From the NCBI GenBank assembly GCA_922989275.2, contig OV277859.1, positions 86,176,198 through 86,240,197 on the forward strand: a stretch of DNA of 64,000 nt, read 5' to 3'. Below are positions 44,371 to 54,337 of this stretch, piece after piece (the stretch's first letter is position 1; every line of letters starts with the position of its first letter). The stretch is from Gari tellinella. Its lineage: Eukaryota; Mollusca; Bivalvia; Cardiida; Psammobiidae. Made by a program: the position numbers and the translations under genes. The notes beneath the pieces are model-generated. The model did no database searches and was not told the DNA's origin. It saw only the letters and a program-made list of their open reading frames with translations.

Positions 44371-47300
44371 TTATTTCAGTTTGCTGAATAAATTTTGTGC
44401 CACCTGAAAATATACAAAAGATCATGCTTACTGCAGTGATAATTTTAGAAATCAGATGAATGAGTCTTCGGGATGCACATTCTATAAAACAGTGAGTCCT
44501 CGAGACAAACATTGAGTCCTTGAGGTGAAAAATTAACCCAGTATCCCATAAGTTATTTCTAGTTTTGAAGACAGGTGACAACTTAAAGCAGGTTGAAAGT
44601 AAAGCAGAATGTGCCTTAAGGCACATTCTGCTTTACTTTCAACCTGGTTTAAGCTACTTTTTGCTTATCAGTAATAGGTTGATAAAGGCCAGAGAAGCTA
44701 TGGGTCCATGGGACTTGCAACTTTTCAAATAATGAGTTCCTGGCAAATTTAATGAGTATTAGGATGTTTAAACTTTAAACAATGCAAGATTTCTTGGGTC
44801 TGTCTTACCACATGTCGTACAACAAATATTGTCATAAGACAAAATTCTAAACATCTCATTTATCATTCATTTCTCAATCTTATCCTGTCTTGTGATGTCT
44901 CTTTGGAATTGTCTTGAAAAGACGAATCCAAAGAGATGTCAAAAGACAATATTAGATCTAATTCTGTCTTGTGATATCTTTTTGGATTGTCTTGGTTTGG
45001 GGGGACCTCCCCGAAGACAATTTTGAAATTCAGGGCTGAAAATAGCGAGACCTCCAATTATAAAACTCCTTGACTTTTGCTGAAACACCAATTTTCCCTG
45101 ACTAATTTCAAAATTCCCTGACCTTGAAAAAATATCACTTTCCTTGACCCCTTGGAACCCTGATTCAGTGGCCGTAAGAAAGAGATTTTACTATATACAT
45201 GTACAGAGAAATAGCTAGGACATGAAAACATCACACTGGATTTTGACATTGCCTCCAACACAACCAGAAAAGCAATACCTTAGTCTGGCTTTAACTAGTT
45301 TGTTTAAATTGCTAACTAAACAAGTCAGTGTGTCAATCAGGCCCATAAATTAATGATTTTCAAATTGTACCATAAAGTTGATTTACAAGGTATTTAGTGG
45401 CACAACTGCACAGTATAGATTGAATCATTGAACACTAGTTAACCCTTTACCCCATAGCCCATTTCACGTATTGAAGATAGGTGACCTAGTTACCACTTAA
45501 AGCAGGACTGAGGTTGAAAGTAAAGCAGAATGTGCCTTAAGGCACATTCTGCTTTCACCCTGCTTCAAGCTACCATCTGCTGGAATATAGAAAATATTTC
45601 TTATGATACATAGTCATGACAATATTCAATAGAATTATTTCCTTCAATTAAGGAATGAATTACTGGCATAAAAAGGAATGCATTTATGGGGTAAGTGGTT
45701 CAATTATATCTATCCCAGGTAGATGTTTACAGAACTTACACAATGGTCCAAAGCGTGTATATAATCTATCATTTCCTCGTGACATGTCTCAGTGGTTTCG
45801 TTTTTACTGTTTACTCTTTCTGCGCACTCCTCCAACGCCTGCTTCATCATTTCACAGCTAGACTCCTTGCTACAGGTTTCTCTGAGATCATCTACTGGAT
45901 CCTGAAAACAAACAACACATCGCTAGTTTCTTAACTCATTCACCCCTGAAACTTTTAATGGACAATTCCGATTTCAAGATAAGTCAGGTCTCTTTTTGAC
46001 TATTTAGGGTTGATTTTCACACTATATTTCAGAGTGACAAACAGTGTATACACTGATCAGAGGGCTCCTTAAGGAAAATGACAAACAGTGCAGACCCAGA
46101 TCAGAGGGCTCCTTAAGGAACCCTCTGATCTGGGTCTACACTGTTTGCATAGGACAAGTGTAATCCTCACAGGTACACTGTTTGTAAATGATGGGTATAC
46201 TCGTTGCTAGGTTTGAATGTGTTAATCCTTTACCCAATAGCATATTTCTAGTTTTGAAGACAGGTAAGTAACCACTTAACCCTTTACCCATAGCCTGTTT
46301 CTAGTATTGAAGATAGTTGAACACTTAAAGCAGGTTGAAAGTAAAGCAGAATGTGCCTTATGGCACATTCTGCTTTACTTTCAGCCTGCTTTAATCTACC
46401 ATCTGCTAGAATATGGAAAATATTTTACGGAATTTACGTTACATTTGAACTATTTTATTCAGTGGAGGAAAAAATAAAAGTTGTAAAAAAGAGTTTTATA
46501 GGGAAAGAAGTGTTGGGTCAGTGATAATTTTAAAAATCAGATGAATGAGTCCTAGGGATTGCACATTCTGTAAAACAATGAGTCCTTGAGACAAACATTG
46601 AGTCCTTGACGTAAAAAATTAAACCACTATCCCATAACTTATTTCTAGTTTATGACAGGTGACCACTTACAGCAGGTTGAAAGTAAAGCAGAATGTGAAG
46701 GCACATTCTGCTTTACTTTCAACCTGCTTTAAGCTACTATTCGCTTATGAGTAATAGGTTAATAAAGGCCAGAATTTTAAGCTATGGGTCCATGGGACTC
46801 GCAACTTTTTAATAATGAGTCCCTGGCAAATTTAATGAGTATAGGACTCGGGATGCACAGATAAAATTATCACTGTTGGGTTAATACGTACGATTAGGTC
46901 TTCCTCCTCCTCCTCCTCTTCTGGCTGAAATTAATAAATAGTAATTATTATCTTCAAGTCTCAATTTAAACAAACAATGTGAACAAATTAGTTATGGTCT
47001 GTCAAAGCGTACCATTGCATACATAAGCATACCATTGTGGGTAGAAGCCTCAAATTTTTGGTTGAAGCATACATGATAGCACATAATTATGTATGTAAGA
47101 TACATGTACAATGTATACCGGCGGTAGTGGCCCAATGGTTAACACCTTGGACTACGGTACCAGGGGTCGTGAGTTCCATCCGCCGCCGGACCAGCGGTCT
47201 GACTAGGGGATTTTTCTGAATCCCCGATGATGTACATGAATGTTCTTGAGCAAGACATGTACCGCGAATTGCTCCTCTCCACCCAGGGGTTAAAATGGGT

Positions 47301-49164
47301 ACCTGTGAAGGGTCTGAGTCGGTACTGCGGCTGCATTTGACTGCGCCATATGTTAGCAGTGCTCATAGGCAAGATGGCTCGATGATCAGGGGAGTATATG
47401 TACAGTGGGCTGAGCGGTCATTCGGACTGAAAGTAGACTTTAACTTGGTATATTATTATTATTATATTGGGAAATAAAAAATGTTGAAAATGGTAACTCA
47501 CCGTAACTGTATAGGTAATTATTGGAGACTGGATTTCACACCTTTAATCATTTATGTGGCGTATGATCAGGATCAAAACTGTTTGTCACTCATTTCAATA
47601 TTTCTTAAGTTAGGCCTAAAAAAAATGAAGTGTGTTTCAAGTTTCCAGACCGACCCTATTTTTACCCCGACCCTAAAGTTTTCAAAAAAAAAAGGGTGAG
47701 TGGGAAATATTCGGTGTCTGTTATATAAGGAAAAAAAACTTGTTTTAAAAGCAAACACACACATTTTTTAAATACAATATTTATTTGATGCAATGGTTTT
47801 TAGATTGAAACAAGAACTATTTCACATAAATTTTATATTATGACATACCTTACAATTTGAACTTGCAAAGCAAGATAAATAATTTCAGACCGATTCTTTG
47901 ATTGTAAAAAAAAGTCTGCATATATACCCCTATATAAAAACTTTTTAAAAAGTAAAAACTTTTTTCTACCAACCTACCCTACCTAATATTTTGAGAGGGT
48001 GAAACCAGAAACACACATTTTTTTTTTTAGGCCTAAAAAAACCCCAAAACCATTAAAGCTAAATTTTAGAAATAAAAACAGACGACAAAAAAATATGGGG
48101 AAATGATGAAGTTTGTTCCAAAGTATTATTTACTATTGCTAACTTTTCACGCTTGATATAAGGCGGTGTCTGGGTGAAAACTTTATGGAGTCATATGTAA
48201 AGTACACAAATTAAGCAAGTTAAGGTAAATAATGTGTTAAAAGCAATCAATTAATTATAACTTACCAACTATCAACATATTGAAAATACTAATATCCCCT
48301 TTATATCCTATAATTATATCAACAAGAGCCGTATACGGCCCTAAATCGCTCACCTGAAACCATTGATGTAAATGTAAAATATCTCCGAAAGTAATATTTA
48401 AACTTAATGTTGTGAGCTGCTTTGTTTGGTACTGTATTAATTATTAAGTAAATAAAAAGGGTTGGTGTTGTCTCGGTACACTAACTTTGAGGCTTTTTCG
48501 CGTAGCTGGCCAACTAGTTTGCCAAAAAGGCTGTTTTGTGTAAATTCGAGACTAGGCCTCAAATTCATTTAGAGAACTCACTGTTGAATTTAAATTCTAT
48601 GCCCATTTCACTTTCACTTTTCAGTTGGGCGTCCGCAACCCTACCCGAAACTTCTTGGGATTTCTGTTGGATATCTAGCCCCAACTCACACCCTTGATCT
48701 GGATCTATGCATGCATTTTTTTCTTTCTCTGTGTACAATCTAATAAACTGTCCATTTTCACGAATCAAAATCAAAGTCTGACAAAGATGCAATCTGAAGG
48801 TCAAATATTAACATGATATAAAGATTGTATATGATGATGTACTGCTAAAACGAAATAGACCATTCGTTTCAATTAATGAATTAAATTACAATATTTATCA
48901 AGAATCTGTACCGACTTAAACGTATGTATTTAACAACGAGACGTGCCGTCTGCACTTTCTGATCTTCCCCACCCACTTAGCGCCGGACGGCGTTCGTGAA
49001 GTATTGCGAGTAGCCTTTATTTGTTTAAACATGCAAACAGCTCGTCAGTCATTCCAAGATTTTTCCATATGTCGAAATAGTTTTACTGGTAAAGATATCA
49101 TCATAAACTCGTATACCTCCTCATCAGGGTCATTTCTCACCGCGACCTCGTCTCCCAACGCCAT
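44371..49164 (-). CDS. UQCRH: Cytochrome b-c1 complex subunit 6 (hinge protein), four exons, 91 aa
   Basis: Acidic subunit of mitochondrial complex III at the cytochrome c1 / cytochrome c interface. Minus-strand exons: 49164-49117, 46924-46892, 45901-45740 and 44403-44371 (TAA at 44371). All junctions are phase 0 with GT/AG; 16+11+54+10 codons give 91 aa, the size of the human protein. Features: acidic run of seven Glu then Asp in exon 2; exon 3 Cys spacing C-X5-C-X9-C-X13-C-X13-C, identical to the family's disulfide pattern; ending IHALDHC then VAQNLFSKLK, the typical C-terminus. Introns hold a SINE and several MITEs. A transposon lies only about 70 bp upstream of the ATG. The gene is head to head with CLCC1. 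Confidence 0.95.
44435..44790. mobile_element. GTGATAATTTT-type element, UQCRH 3' flank copy
   Basis: Shares AGTGATAATTTTAGAAATCA, GTGAGTCCTCGAGACAAAC and an inner AAAGTAAAGCAGAATGTGCC palindrome with 46519-46875, in UQCRH intron 3. The right terminus is not clear. Confidence 0.6.
44810..44960. mobile_element. AGGGGCCC-type MITE interior
   Basis: CATAAGACAAAATTCTAAA, TCCTGTCTTGTGATGTC and the AAGACGAATCCAAAGAG stem resemble 4799-5043; the outer ends are eroded. A second stem piece follows to about 45000. Confidence 0.55.
45439..45703 (+). mobile_element. TTAA-type hairpin MITE next to UQCRH exon 3
   Basis: TTAACCCTTTACCCCATAG at the left, TTTATGGGGTAAGTGGTT at the right, AAAGTAAAGCAGAATG palindrome in the centre. 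It ends about 35 bp from the exon 3 donor (45739). Confidence 0.8.
46025..46150. repeat. GACAAACAGTG hairpin with duplicated arm
   Basis: AGAGGGCTCCTTAAGGA occurs twice and pairs with TCCTTAAGGAACCCTCTGAT; the outer arms are ACAAACAGTGCAGACCCAG and complement. Confidence 0.7.
46276..46884 (+). mobile_element. TTAA-type MITE interrupted by a GTGATAATTTT element
   Basis: TTAA at 46276-46279 and 46881-46884. The body reads CCTTTACCCATAGCCTG, then the palindrome, then AGGGAAAGAAGTGTTGGGT, where another element intervenes; the final GGGTTAA follows it. The right TTAA is one base from the UQCRH exon 2 GTACGT donor (46891-46886, minus). Confidence 0.8.
46519..46875. mobile_element. TIR element CAGTGATAATTTT, 6-bp duplication
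   Basis: Ends CAGTGATAATTTTAAAAATC and GATAAAATTATCACTG. TTGGGT flanks both sides (46513-46518, 46876-46881). An AGCAGGTTGAAAGTAAAGC hairpin sits inside. Confidence 0.78.
47118..47470 (+). mobile_element. tRNA-headed SINE
   Basis: tRNA-like head with A-box-type TAGTGGCCCAATGGTTAACA and B-box-type GTCGTGAGTTCCATCC, a body containing TTCTTGAGCAAGACATGTAC, and a TATTATTATTATTAT tail. In UQCRH intron 1. Confidence 0.8.
47610..48036. mobile_element. MITE with TTAGGCCTAAAAAA termini
   Basis: Left GTTAGGCCTAAAAAAAATGA with GTGTGTTTC, right GAAACACACATTTT and TTTTAGGCCTAA; the inner parts CCGACCCTATTTTTACC and AACCTACCCTACC are complementary in style only. Confidence 0.7.
48322..49000. other. UQCRH intron 1 with hairpin-element start
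   Basis: AACAAGAGCCGTATACGGCCC and CGCTCACCTGAAACC match the start of the hairpin-ended element family, but its 3' end is not found. An open frame at 48804-48565 (minus) has no recognised domain. Confidence 0.45.
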
Positions 49165-49233
49165 TTTTGTTTCTCCAGTACTGATTGATTGATGTTGTAA
49201 AATCAGGAACAAGTTCTTGTTCATAACTTATTG

Positions 49234-51239
49234 TGTAGGGTATGGAACACCAATTCAGCTCTCAATATGGATCAAATCGAATCAAATTTCCTTTATTTAT
49301 CAGTTGGGTTTTACGGCAATTCGACACAAAATATGGACTATAATGCCAATGAATGGTGAGGATGATGAGATGATGACAATTTCAGAAATATCATTTAAAC
49401 TAATCTCGTTCCTTGCTAAGCAGCGAATGGGATCAAAACCTTCTTTTATAAAGTTCTTGGAAGAGGGGATACTCTTTGTCTAATAAACAGAAACGATTCC
49501 CTTTAAGTCCCAGAACCACAACACGGTAAGAACGTCTCTGAGGGTCTCTCTATATCACGATTTCAATGACACATGACTGGTGTTCTGCTACCTTTCAACA
49601 GCCAGATTTACCACCTACCAGCGAAGGGGTATAAAAACCACTACCCGGACCGAACCGAACCTAACCGAAAGATGCCGGACCGAAAAATATTTGGAGTTCC
49701 ACTATAAGTATAAGAATAATTTAAATTGGAAAATTTTGGTACGTATGTGTTAAATAACCTATTATTTACACACTGTAAAAGTTTTATAACCATAAGAAAT
49801 CTGAATGTTGAAAAAAAATGCGATTTTGTAATTTTAGGGGGTATAAAAGCCACTACCTTTCAAATTTCTGTTAATCCTGTTTTTATTCTTAAAAACAGCT
49901 TTGTGTCATGTTATTTGATGATACACTTATATCAAACCTTGTTTATTTTATGGCATGTACCCAAAAAAAAACATATTTTGGGAAACATAACTCTTAATTC
50001 ACATTTGAAGTGTTTAAAATTTACCCTTGACGTTTCTCTGTAACCCATACAAAAGAAAAAAGTCATGTTCGCTACCCCCAATTTATCGTAATATATTTAC
50101 CCTTTATGAAATATACTTTAAATTTAGTGTAATGTAAGAGTATTTTAAAAAGTTAAATGATTTGAAATTTGCAGTTTAATGTGAAATTAGCAGTTGTCAT
50201 TTTTGAATGGCACTTCTAGCATATTTGCATAGATCCACATCTACTACCGGTACTCTTTGTCCATATGAGTATACATGTATGTTTTCTACACAGCGCCTTT
50301 GTCCCTTTATGCTGACAATTCTTGAAATGAAATAAAACAAACCTAGCGCAGGATAAGTGTACTAGCTATTCACATGGTAACTGTTTATATAAAATTAATA
50401 TTATATATAAATTGCAGCGGATGACTTCTTTGTTACATTCCTTATCCCATATTTCGTCAAAATTATTATTATTTCTCTCACAGTTAGTTTGGATCCAGAT
50501 TAGAGTAACATATATTATATAAAAATCTCTTCTATTTATGTCCATTAGTTGTGATTCAGATTATTAAAAAAAAACCCATTATTTTCCGTTAGTTTGGATC
50601 CCGATTATTAAATAAAAAATTAAATGTCTTATATATATGCAGCCTGTGAGGGACGCGTATATCAAATGTATAATATACATTCCTGATGCAGCTTGCATTT
50701 GTTTGGAGCCAGATTAATAAATAAAATCTTTGATGTGGACGTGTAGTGTCTATGCAAATATTGCGTCAAAATTGTAATTATTTCTGTACTTTATGTTGGA
50801 TCCAGATTATTTTTACAAAAATTCAATTGTATGGAAATTCCAATGGTTTGGATACAGATTAATAAATAAAAATCTCTGATGTGGACGTGTGGCATCTGCG
50901 CAAATACTTCGTCAAAAATTGAAATTATTGAAATTATATCTGTCCGTTAGTTTGTATCCAGATTATTAAAAAAAACACTTATATGGTGATTCTATTGGTT
51001 TGGCTCCAGATTAATAAATAAAAATCTCTTATGTGGACGTTCAACGCCATGTGCCATGGAGAAATGACAAATGTCATTTCTCCATGGTCTGTGCAAATAG
51101 TTGGTCAAAGTTTTTATTTCTGTATGTTAGTTTGGATCCAGATCAGTAAATAAAAATCCATTATGTGAATGCACGGCGCCATTTTATTTTTTATTTTTTT
51201 TTTATATAGGAGAGCTGAATTGGTGTTCCATACCCTACA
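49234..51239. mobile_element. 2.0-kb TIR element in the UQCRH/CLCC1 interval
   Basis: Perfect 30-bp TIRs (49234-49263 and 51210-51239) starting TGTAGGGTATGGAACACC. The interior has several diverged repeats around AGTTTGGATCCAGATTA and TAAAAATCTCTTATGTGGAC (50480-51170) and a GAGAAATGACAAATGTCATTTCTC-type hairpin near 51060. No transposase seen; the target duplication is unclear. Confidence 0.82.
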
Positions 51240-51500
51240 TGTAAAGTATCCCCAATGAATAACAGTTATTCATTTCTTAATCATGGTTGGTCTTTATTAA
51301 AACATTTGTGAGTTGAAGTGAAAATAATTCTTGTTTATATCAACCTTTTTGTCTGTTAGTATTGCGTATAAAAGCAATTTTTGATTATTTTATGTGCTAG
51401 AGAACAGATTGTTCCGAGTTATTCAGCGTACTGGACATATCATAAAACACTCCAATCGTGTATACCATTATATGGTTCTTCGATTACGTGTTGTGGGAAC
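51240..51500. promoter_or_regulatory. Remnant of the UQCRH/CLCC1 intergenic region
   Basis: 260 bp between two transposons, with no coding content. With 49165-49233 and 54097-54337 it makes up the original spacer between the two divergent genes. It includes TATAAAAGC near 51367. A promoter role is inferred from position only. Confidence 0.35.
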
Positions 51501-54086
51501 GGTCCGTACAATCACCCCACAACACCCAATTCATACCAACACATAACAACACTTGCCAACACATACCAACAGCACCAAAATGAGTTGAATCTACTATATG
51601 TAGGCATTTGTATCGATTGAATAGTGTTTTAATAATGTTTTTGACCATATTAAACTAATATTTCTCTTTTATTTCCTCCATAATTGCCCATATATAGCAG
51701 CCATAACCCAAGCGTACCGTATCTGGAAAACACCCCACAACAGATTTGCTGTGTGGTTCGGGATCAAAAACGAGTTGAAGCTACTATCTGTGGACAATTT
51801 ATCGATTTAATAGTATTGTAGACAAAGTGTGTGACTATATTAAAGTTTTTAATCCTTTGTTCCCTAAAAAGCAAATACATATTTACATTTATGCAAGTCA
51901 TAACCCTAGCGTACAAAATCTGGAAAACACCCCACAACAGATTTGCTGTGTGGTTCGGGATCAAAAACGAGTTGAAGCTACTACCTATAGACATTTATAT
52001 CGATTTAATAGTATTGTAGACAAAGTGTTTGACCATATTAAAGTTTTTTATCCTTTATTCCCTAAAAAGCAAACATATATTATATACATTTATGTGGGTC
52101 ATAACCCTAGCGTACCAAATCTGGAAAAGACCCCACACAAGTTTTGCTTTGTGATACTGGAACGAAAATGAGCTACTACCTAAAGACATTTAATTCTATT
52201 TTATATGATATAAATATAGATATAATGCATACCAGGAAAGACTTTAATAATGATCAGGATACATCCTGTTATTTTAATCATTCGCGTTTCCTTTCATATA
52301 GGATCATCGATATGTTAGCTGATCAAATCAGCTTAGGTAAACCGTCAACGTTTATCAGTGCCTTAATTGGATTAACAACAATCCCCGCCTACCGATAGAA
52401 GTGTGCCTGTGATGTGCCGTCAAAATATGTGATCAGGATGCAAACTGCAGGCATAAGTGTGGTTTTGTAAGAATGGCATTGTCAGAAATTACTTTATGGT
52501 ATAAATTAATAATTGTCGTAGTATTTTAATCATTATTAATATAGTTAGTAGAATCGTTATGAGTACCACACAATTTGGATACTGATCACACGGAGATTTT
52601 TGTTAACAAACTATGTATTATAACTATGGTGGGTTTTCAACTACTGCGGGGCCTCTGTTTCAATTTCATTCATGCATTAAACCGTCTGACATAATGGAGT
52701 GAGTGGCCGTTCAACACAAAATTTCAATATATTCATATCACTTCTTTCGGCAATGTATTTCGACGTGTTTGGCTTTAATTTGGTAATCAATCATTAAAAA
52801 TTCAAAATTATGGGGCTCCAAAAGGCAGGGTCCTCGTCCCGAGCCCTGGACACATCTACTTGTAGACAGCATATAACATGTATATAAGATGATGTGACAG
52901 ATGCCTTCATCTATTTCACTATTATAAAACTCCAGTCCTAAAGCGTGCTTTAACCATGTGCTATTAGCGGCACGTGTGCAGGGTCATTATACAAGGTGTG
53001 AATATCCTGTTAGTTGGCTTTAAGCACTTCCTATTAGCGGCACGTGTGCCGGATAATTATGTGATCCGTCTGTTAGTTGAGTTACTCTTGTTTAACAAGT
53101 TGAGGTAAATACACGATTATTTACTTGTATATATGTATATGTTTAGGGAAATAAATGAATAAACTATAAATCATACAAAATAGAATTAAATGTCTTTAGG
53201 TAGTAGCTCATTTTCAGTCCAGTATCACACAGAAAAACTTGTGTTGGGTCTTTTCCAGATTTGATACGCTAGGGTTATGACTGGTATAAATGCATAAATA
53301 TTTGCATTTCACGGAATAAAGAAATCAAAAAACTTTAATATGGTCATAAACTTCGTCTTCAAGACTATGAAATCTATATCATGGTCTATAGGTAGTAGCT
53401 TCAACTCGTTTTTGGTCCAGTACCATACAGTAAATCTTGTGTGGGGTCTTTTCCAGATATGGTAAGCTAGGGTTATGCTAACTGCTATATATGTTAATAT
53501 GGGCAATTATGGAGGAAGAAGAAGAATAAAAGTACTTTAATATGGCCATAAACTTTGTTTAAACAATATCACTTCGATATAATTGTCTACATGTAGTAGT
53601 TACAACTCGTGATTAGTCCAGTATCACACAGCAAATCTGTTGTGGGGTGTTTTCCAGATTTTGTACGCTAGGGTTATGACTTGCATAAATGTAAATATGT
53701 ATTTGATTTTTAGGGAACAAAGGATTAAAAACTTTAATGTAGTCACACACTTTGTCTACAATATTATTAAATCGATAAATTGTCCACAGATAGTAGCTTC
53801 AACTCGTTTTTGATCCCGAACCACACAGCAAATCTGTTGTGGGGTGTTTTCCAGATACGGTACGCTTGGGTTATGGCTGCTATATGTGTTTATATGGGCA
53901 ATTATGGAGGAAATAAAGGAGAAATATTAGTTTAATATGGTCAAAAACATTGATTACAACACTATTCAATCGATACAAATGCCTATATATAGTAGATTCA
54001 ACTCATTTTGGTGCTGTTGGTATGTGTTGGCAAGTGTTGTTATGTGTTGGTATAAATTGGGTGTTGTGGGGTGATTGTACGGACCC
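51501..54086. mobile_element. Long-TIR transposon 2, about 10-bp duplication (MULE-like)
   Basis: Termini GGTCCGTACAATCACCCCAC and complement. TTGTGGGAAC at 51491-51500 and 54087-54096. The TIR arms of 0.7-0.9 kb are built of units of about 197 bp (AACCCTAGCGTACCAAATCT, ACGAGTTGAAGCTACTA): three units in the left arm, four in the right. No transposase seen. Confidence 0.87.
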
Positions 54087-54337
54087 TTGTGGGAACCAGC
54101 CACTATTTGGCGTTTCCGCGAAATTCACACATAGGCTACTCAGAGAAAGTTTATTGCTGGCCAGGACGAGTTTAATTGATGAGCGGGGAAAATAATCCAA
54201 TGACTTACAATGAGATTCATTTAAATAGAAAGTTTATCACCTGTTTAACATACTGTCATCTGTTTCTACAACTGGAACTCGTTCTGTGATTTTAGTTTCG
54301 TTTTGGTTTTGTTAATAAAAGCCATTCAATTTCAAAC

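Noticed and set aside
48565..48804. 79-codon minus-strand frame in UQCRH intron 1
   Set aside because: No similarity to known proteins was recognised, and no flanking splice sites fit the UQCRH phase.
49726..50043. 105-codon plus-strand frame inside the 2.0-kb TIR element as a transposase
   Set aside because: Composition is AT-driven, with no catalytic motif or similarity.
51827..52171. 114-codon frame with repeated peptide blocks
   Set aside because: It arises from the 197-bp TIR sub-repeats of the long-TIR element and changes frame between units.
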